Origin: Bacillota bacterium
Lineage (GTDB): Bacteria; Bacillota; Clostridia; Acetivibrionales; DSM-2933
Assembly: GCA_030705945.1 (NCBI GenBank)
Contig: JAUZPS010000040.1
Span: 1 to 17,352 of the forward strand
Direction: 5' to 3'
Length of the DNA: 17,352 bases
Positions 13,282-17,352 of the stretch are shown one piece after another. The notes under the pieces were generated by a model. That model had not been told where the DNA came from, made no database searches, and worked only from the letters and a program-made list of their open reading frames with translations. A program made the translations under genes and the position numbers. Within the stretch, counting starts at the first letter, position 1. The number at the start of each line of letters is the position of its first letter.

Positions 13282-13959
13282 ATGAGTTTTAGCGGATTTT
13301 CAAACGAAGCTCTTAAATTTCTTTTAGAAAACAAAATAAATAATAGCAAGGTTTGGTATGAAGACCATAAAGATTTATATAAAAGATACATATACAACCC
13401 ATTTGTTGAGCTCATAACAGAACTTGCGCCGTCAATGACGGAAATAGACAGTCAGATATTAACTGTCCCTTCAAAACTGATTTCCAGAGTTCGTAGAGAT
13501 ACGCGTTTTTCAAAGGACAAGACTCTGTATAGGGATAACGCTTGGCTTGTATTCCTTCGGGACAAGTCTCAAATGTCTTCATCCCCCTGCTTTTGGTTTG
13601 AAATAAGCCAAAAAGGTTCAAGCTTTGGTGTAGGATATTACGGCGCAGGTACAGGTTCAATGTCCAATATGCGTGAAATGATCCTGAATAACAATCTCGC
13701 ATTTTTAAGCGCTTTAAAATGCTATGAAGCTCAGGACACATTTGTTATTGGAGGCGAAATGTACAAAAGAAGCAAATATCCGGACCAACCGGAGAACCTT
13801 AGGCCCTGGCTAGATAGAAAAAATATTTACTTTGAATGCGCGCAAAATGATTTTAATCTTGCATTTTCAAAGGAATTACCCGAAATTTTGAAAAAAGGTT
13901 TCACTAGTCTAAAACCCATTTATGAATTTCTATGTTTGGTGGAATCATACAACAAATAA
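13282..13959 (+). CDS. DUF2461 (TIGR02453-type) protein
   Basis: A 225-aa cytosolic protein of unknown biochemical role. Family marks are GFSNEALKFLLENKINNSKVW near the N-terminus (5-25), the RVRRDTRFSKDKTLYR block (69-84) with NAWLVFLR (86-93), and a GYYGAG turn (118-123). The C-terminal half has YKRSKYP (161-167) and the LRPWLDRKNIYF segment (173-184). The length is usual for the family. The start has GGAGG 7 bases upstream. It stands alone on the plus strand, convergent with nrdJ across a shared terminator. No signal peptide or metal site is evident. Members are widespread, but I know of no established function. Confidence 0.9.
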   Translation: MSFSGFSNEALKFLLENKINNSKVWYEDHKDLYKRYIYNPFVELITELAPSMTEIDSQILTVPSKLISRVRRDTRFSKDKTLYRDNAWLVFLRDKSQMSSSPCFWFEISQKGSSFGVGYYGAGTGSMSNMREMILNNNLAFLSALKCYEAQDTFVIGGEMYKRSKYPDQPENLRPWLDRKNIYFECAQNDFNLAFSKELPEILKKGFTSLKPIYEFLCLVESYNK

Positions 13960-13981
13960 GGGCGTTTTTAAAAAATTACAA

Positions 13982-14020
13982 AAAGGCTACAGATATTTTC
14001 CAATCAGTAGCCTTTAAAAT
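13982..14020. terminator. bidirectional intrinsic terminator between DUF2461 and nrdJ
   Basis: A perfect stem AAAGGCTAC (13982-13990) / GTAGCCTTT (14007-14015) is followed by TAAAATTTTAT on the plus strand and preceded by an A-rich run that gives a T run on the minus strand. It serves the two convergent genes. Confidence 0.8.
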
Positions 14021-14068
14021 TTTATATATATTCGTTACAAAATCAGGTAAAACTAATATCCGAAGGCA

Positions 14069-16411
14069 TCAGCCGCATTTAGAATATCCGCAATTCCTGC
14101 ACACCATGCATCCACCCTCATGTTCAACAGCCAATCCGCACTCAGGACATACCGCAGCTGAATTAGAGGATGACGAGCTTAAGTCACTGCAGGTCCCATT
14201 GCAGGAATCCGCTCCAACGCATGCGTGGCGCTCAACTTCAACCTTAGCCATAGGTATTTGAATCATATTATCTGTAGGCGCTACAAGATCATTATCACTT
14301 ATGTCCTTGCCATTTTGTATCTTTGCGACCTTTTCAATCAGTCTTCCTATTGCGTCAGGACATGACAGAACCTTCAAGTCCTTTTGTCTGATTGTGGATG
14401 GACATCTTATACCCTTTAACTGCTCAACAATGGATTTTACATCTATCCCTGAACGAAGCGCTATTGAAACAAGTCTTGCGGTTGCTTCAGACTGTGAAGG
14501 ACAACCTCCTGCCCTGCCGGTATTTGTAAACACCTCGCAAATTCCATGCTCGTCGTAATTAACAATTATATAAAGGTTACCGCAACCAATTCTCACCTTT
14601 TCAGTAAAACCAGTGGTTATATCCGGTCTCGGTCTAGGAGCAACTTTTCTGGTTTCTTCATTCGCCTTTGATTCGTCTGAGTCAACAGCTTCGCCTTTAT
14701 TCACAGAACCGATGTTAAGGACCTGGGCATCCCTGCTTCCGTCCCTGTAAAGAGTTACGCCTTTACATCCGGTTTTATAAGCCATTTCAAAAACTTCACT
14801 AACATTTACCCTTGTGGCGTCATGCTTAAGATTAACAGTTTTTGATACCGCATTATCTGTATACTTCTGGAATATGGCCTGCATCTTAATATGACATTCA
14901 GGCGAGATATCATGGGAAGTAACAAACACATTCTGTATAGCTTTAGGGATTTCTGGAAAGCCTTTGATTGACCCCTTCTCAGCAATTCTCCTCATTAAGC
15001 TTTCTGAATAAAAACCGTCTATTACCGCAATCTGTTTGAAAAGAGGATTAACCTCTATGAGTTCATCGTTATCCATAACATTTCGTATATATGATATTGC
15101 AAATAAAGGCTCTATACCGCTTGACACTCCTGCTATTATGCTTAAAGTTCCTGTTGGAGCGATTGTTGTGGTTGTAGCGTTTCTGATTTTGATTCCCTGT
15201 TCTTTGTATATGCTTTTATCATATAATGGGAACACGCCTTTTTTCTCTGCCAATTCGATTGAAGCCTTTTTTGATTCTTCCTGTATAAAGCTCATTACTC
15301 TTTCAGCAAGGTTACATGCCTTTTGTGAATTGTAAGGAATGTTGAGCTTGCATAAAAGATCAGCCCATCCCATCACGCCTAATCCAATCTTTCTTGTCCC
15401 CCTTGTCATTTCATCTATTTCAACAAGAGGATATTTATTAACATCAATTACATTATCAAGGAAATGAACCGCCTTTTTAACTATTTTCCCAAGCTTGTCA
15501 AAGTCTACATCCGCCTTATTGCCGGAATTTTTAATAAGAAGGCTTAAATTTATGGATCCAAGGTTACAAGCTTCGTATGGTAGCAATGGCTGCTCCCCGC
15601 AAGGATTGGTGCTTTCAATCTCTCCAAGTCCAGGCGTTACATTATCTCTGTTCAATCTGTCAATAAAAATTATACCCGGCTCACCATTTGTCCAAGCCAT
15701 GTCAACCATAAGGTCAAAAACTTCTTTGGCCTTCTGTTTTCCCACAGAAGTCTTACTATTAGGATCAATCAAGTCATAATCCCTGTCTTCCTCCACAGCT
15801 TTCATGAACTCTTCTGTAACAGCAACGCTTATATTAAAGTTGGTTATATCGGTATTGTCCCTTTTAGATGTAATAAAATCAATAATATCAGGGTGATCTA
15901 CTCTAAGTATTCCCATGTTGGCGCCTCTTCTTGTTCCACCCTGTTTAACTGCTTCTGTTGCGGCATTAAATACTTTCATAAAGCTTACAGGACCACTTGC
16001 GACACCACCTGTGGAATTAACTGCAGCCCCTTTGGATCTTAGCCTTGAGAAGCTGAATCCTGTTCCTCCACCACTTTTATGTATCAGAGCCGCATTTTTT
16101 ATGCTTTCAAATATTCCTTCCATTGTATCTTCAATGGGTAAAACAAAACAGGCGCTTAACTGACCTAAAGATCTGCCTGCATTCATGAGGGTTGGAGAGT
16201 TTGGTAAAAACTCAAGATTTGCCATCAAATCGTAGAATTCTTGTTCAACCGTCTGTAATTCTTCAGCAGAAACATAAGGAGCATCCCCTTGAGCAATTGC
16301 TTTAGCGACGCGTCTGAACATTCCGTCCGGTTTTTCTAATACGTTCCCGTTTTCATCTTTTATTAGGTATCTTCTCTCGAGAACTTTGACGGCATTATCG
16401 GTTAGATTCAT
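14069..16411 (-). CDS. nrdJ: class II (adenosylcobalamin-dependent) ribonucleoside-diphosphate reductase
   Basis: Reduces ribonucleotides to deoxyribonucleotides for DNA synthesis, using a B12-derived radical and working with or without oxygen. The start is at 16411 (MNLTDNAVKV, 780 aa) behind AGGAGG; a longer upstream reading lacks a site and would overlap the promoter. Redox cysteines are C88 (LGQLSACF) and C282 (YEACNLGS). The thiyl-radical loop NPCGE is at 269-273, with C271. PTGTLSIIAGVSSGIEPLF is at 419-437, and GCKGVTLYRDGSRD is at 548-561. The C-terminal region carries the extra domain common in this family (about 600-700) and a zinc-ribbon-like cysteine tail, CPEC (755-758), CMVCRNC (768-774) and a final CG, which probably relays electrons from thioredoxin. 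No separate small subunit is needed. No cobalamin riboswitch is visible; the leader instead has NrdR boxes. Confidence 0.97.
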   Translation of the reverse strand: MNLTDNAVKVLERRYLIKDENGNVLEKPDGMFRRVAKAIAQGDAPYVSAEELQTVEQEFYDLMANLEFLPNSPTLMNAGRSLGQLSACFVLPIEDTMEGIFESIKNAALIHKSGGGTGFSFSRLRSKGAAVNSTGGVASGPVSFMKVFNAATEAVKQGGTRRGANMGILRVDHPDIIDFITSKRDNTDITNFNISVAVTEEFMKAVEEDRDYDLIDPNSKTSVGKQKAKEVFDLMVDMAWTNGEPGIIFIDRLNRDNVTPGLGEIESTNPCGEQPLLPYEACNLGSINLSLLIKNSGNKADVDFDKLGKIVKKAVHFLDNVIDVNKYPLVEIDEMTRGTRKIGLGVMGWADLLCKLNIPYNSQKACNLAERVMSFIQEESKKASIELAEKKGVFPLYDKSIYKEQGIKIRNATTTTIAPTGTLSIIAGVSSGIEPLFAISYIRNVMDNDELIEVNPLFKQIAVIDGFYSESLMRRIAEKGSIKGFPEIPKAIQNVFVTSHDISPECHIKMQAIFQKYTDNAVSKTVNLKHDATRVNVSEVFEMAYKTGCKGVTLYRDGSRDAQVLNIGSVNKGEAVDSDESKANEETRKVAPRPRPDITTGFTEKVRIGCGNLYIIVNYDEHGICEVFTNTGRAGGCPSQSEATARLVSIALRSGIDVKSIVEQLKGIRCPSTIRQKDLKVLSCPDAIGRLIEKVAKIQNGKDISDNDLVAPTDNMIQIPMAKVEVERHACVGADSCNGTCSDLSSSSSNSAAVCPECGLAVEHEGGCMVCRNCGYSKCG

Positions 16412-16430
16412 AGAATTGCCTCCTAGATAA

Positions 16431-16446
16431 TCACTATATTTAGTAT
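16431..16446. promoter_or_regulatory. NrdR box, proximal
   Basis: TCACTATATTTAGTAT agrees at 13 of 16 positions with the NrdR consensus acaCwAtATaTwGtgt. Its start lies 31 bp from the start of the distal box, which is the usual NrdR pair spacing. Confidence 0.8.
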
Positions 16447-16461
16447 AGAATTTATTTCCTG

Positions 16462-16477
16462 ATACAGTATATTGTAT
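16462..16477. promoter_or_regulatory. NrdR box, distal, overlapping the -10
   Basis: ATACAGTATATTGTAT agrees at 13 of 16 positions with the NrdR consensus and extends into a near-perfect 20-bp palindrome starting TGATACA and ending TGTATCA. It covers the -10 element of the nrdJ promoter. Confidence 0.82.
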
Positions 16478-16498
16478 CACTTTTGATAGACAAGTCAA
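16471..16498 (-). promoter_or_regulatory. sigma-A promoter of nrdJ
   Basis: On the minus strand TTGACT (16493-16498) and TACAAT (16471-16476) are 16 bases apart, about 60-87 bases before the start codon. The -10 lies inside the distal NrdR box, as expected for repression. Confidence 0.75.
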
Positions 16499-16572
16499 TA
16501 TAAATTGAGTAAATATTTATGGATTAAATTTAAGCAACATCGCTCATGCGGCATTTTTTCATTAGAGAAAGC

Positions 16573-16677
16573 TATATAAAAAGCACTATTAATCTTACAT
16601 TTGACGGAGCAAAATAACGAACGCTTTAACGTTATTTTGTGATAGGCAAATGTAAAAGATTAATTGCTTTTTATATA
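16573..16677 (+). repeat. 105-bp palindromic repeat, copy 5
   Basis: Full-length copy with intact ends and the GTGATA variant shared with copy 1. It sits between the nrdJ promoter region and the terminator of the next minus-strand gene, in the 443-bp spacer 16412-16854. Confidence 0.93.
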
Positions 16678-16705
16678 TTAGGCAGTATCAGAAAAAATTG
16701 TTTCA

Positions 16706-16747
16706 AATAAAAACCAGCGCAAGTCCGGTTGAATACCGAACTCGCGC
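16706..16747 (-). terminator. intrinsic terminator of the window-edge gene
   Basis: On the minus strand GCGCGAGTTCGGT, a short loop, then ACCGGACTTGCGC form a 13-bp imperfect GC-rich stem, followed by TGGTTTTTATTT. It lies about 110 bases downstream of the stop at 16855. Confidence 0.82.
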
Positions 16748-16854
16748 CGATCTGGATTCTTTATTATCATTTTTTACTTAACATGAACATCTAATCCGAT
16801 AATAGAGAATACGCGCTAAAGTCAATGCGCTAATTCATTTTATCGGTTATAAGC

Positions 16855-17352
16855 TTAGTCAATCTGCGGTAATGTCGTATATTCCTTATATTTATCCATC
16901 GCAAATTTCTTTCCTAATTCATAACCCTTTTTTACCTGTCTCTCGGAAAATTCCCTTGCATCTTTAAGGCATCCGCTGCTTGTAGCCCAATCATAAGCTT
17001 TTGAAGCAGGTTCAACCGTATAACTATATGCGACTTTCAGCGGTACTGTCGCATTATCAACCCAAGGCGCGGCATATCTCAAATCATCTGAGCAGTCGCC
17101 TGCGGTATCGCCCACTATATCAGTCCATGACCAAGATTTTCCCTTTTTACTGTCAAGGTATTCAGCTTTTATTAGATTTTCGCTGTATTTGACTGCGAAT
17201 TTTTCCGCAGCCTTCAAAGTAAAGTAAAAATCTTGATTACTCTTGTTAAACTGGTAAATCGCTCCGCCTTTTGCGTCTCCCATACTCTTGTCAGGACCTT
17301 TGATATAGCTGTTTCCTACTTCTGAAACAGCTGTAGCGGCAGTAGCAGCGGC
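16855..17352 (-). CDS. uncharacterised protein, N-terminus outside window
   Basis: The frame is open to the window edge. The ATG at 17283 is internal in all likelihood, because 23 further codons upstream read through without a stop and begin Ala/Thr-rich (AAATAATAVSEVGNSY). The visible 166 residues contain DAKGGAIYQFNKSNQDFYF, an aromatic WSWTDIVGDTAGDCSDDLRY segment with a single cysteine, a second cysteine in SSGCLKDA, and a helical charged C-terminus ending YKEYTTLPQID. There is no membrane segment in this part. The Ala-rich beginning could be the end of a signal peptide or an Ala-rich linker. I recognise no family. It has its own terminator downstream. Confidence 0.75.
   Translation of the reverse strand, partial: AAATAATAVSEVGNSYIKGPDKSMGDAKGGAIYQFNKSNQDFYFTLKAAEKFAVKYSENLIKAEYLDSKKGKSWSWTDIVGDTAGDCSDDLRYAAPWVDNATVPLKVAYSYTVEPASKAYDWATSSGCLKDAREFSERQVKKGYELGKKFAMDKYKEYTTLPQID

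Noticed and set aside
16412..16572. Cobalamin riboswitch upstream of nrdJ
   Set aside because: The leader is only about 50-60 bases from the predicted -10 to the start codon and lacks the B12-box; NrdR boxes occupy the region.
1801..16677. CRISPR array
   Set aside because: The repeats are 105 bp, palindromic, kilobases apart and in both orientations; no regular spacers and no cas genes.

Overview
The window looks like a low-GC, spore-forming anaerobe of the Clostridia. The evidence is strong AGGAGG-type ribosome binding sites, a class II (B12-dependent) ribonucleotide reductase, an aldo/keto reductase with a ferredoxin tail, a DUF3794/SPOCS-type spore-surface protein, a BlaI/BlaR1 pair and AT-rich spacers. 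I do not name a species. Most genes are on the minus strand; only the DUF3794 protein and the DUF2461 protein are on the plus strand.

Layout. 1-1772 (minus): a 110-aa membrane protein, a 46-aa ORF and a divergent SecA cut by the window edge, possibly one operon. 1773-2152: a 105-bp palindromic repeat and a short ORF remnant with patches matching two other genes. 2153-4476 (minus): blaI and a BlaR1-like M56 receptor whose C-terminus is a NAGPA (phosphodiester glycosidase) domain rather than a penicillin-binding domain, behind a sigma-A promoter covered by two TACA-N2-TGTA operators and preceded by a 9-bp tandem repeat. 4681-5499 (minus): a secreted PL9-type beta-helix protein. 6087-7775 (minus) and 8177-9343 (plus): divergent genes for an acidic cysteine-containing protein and a DUF3794 protein with a Lys/Asp tail. 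9344-10042: a repeat-rich spacer. 10043-11446 (minus): S-adenosylhomocysteinase. 11941-13062 (minus): aldo/keto reductase. 13282-13959 (plus): DUF2461 protein. 14069-16411 (minus): nrdJ with tandem NrdR boxes. 16855 to the edge (minus): an unrecognised, incomplete protein.

The most distinctive feature is a 105-bp near-palindrome with terminal TATATAAAAAGC/GCTTTTTATATA. Five copies of equal length and near-identical sequence lie in separate spacers, and at least one decayed relative is visible. Several sit against other, unrelated hairpins. The strongest candidate for an undescribed system is the BlaI/BlaR1-NAGPA pair. It keeps the full protease/repressor relay of beta-lactam sensing but carries a sugar-phosphodiester-type output or sensor domain, and it lies beside a secreted polysaccharide-lyase-like gene.
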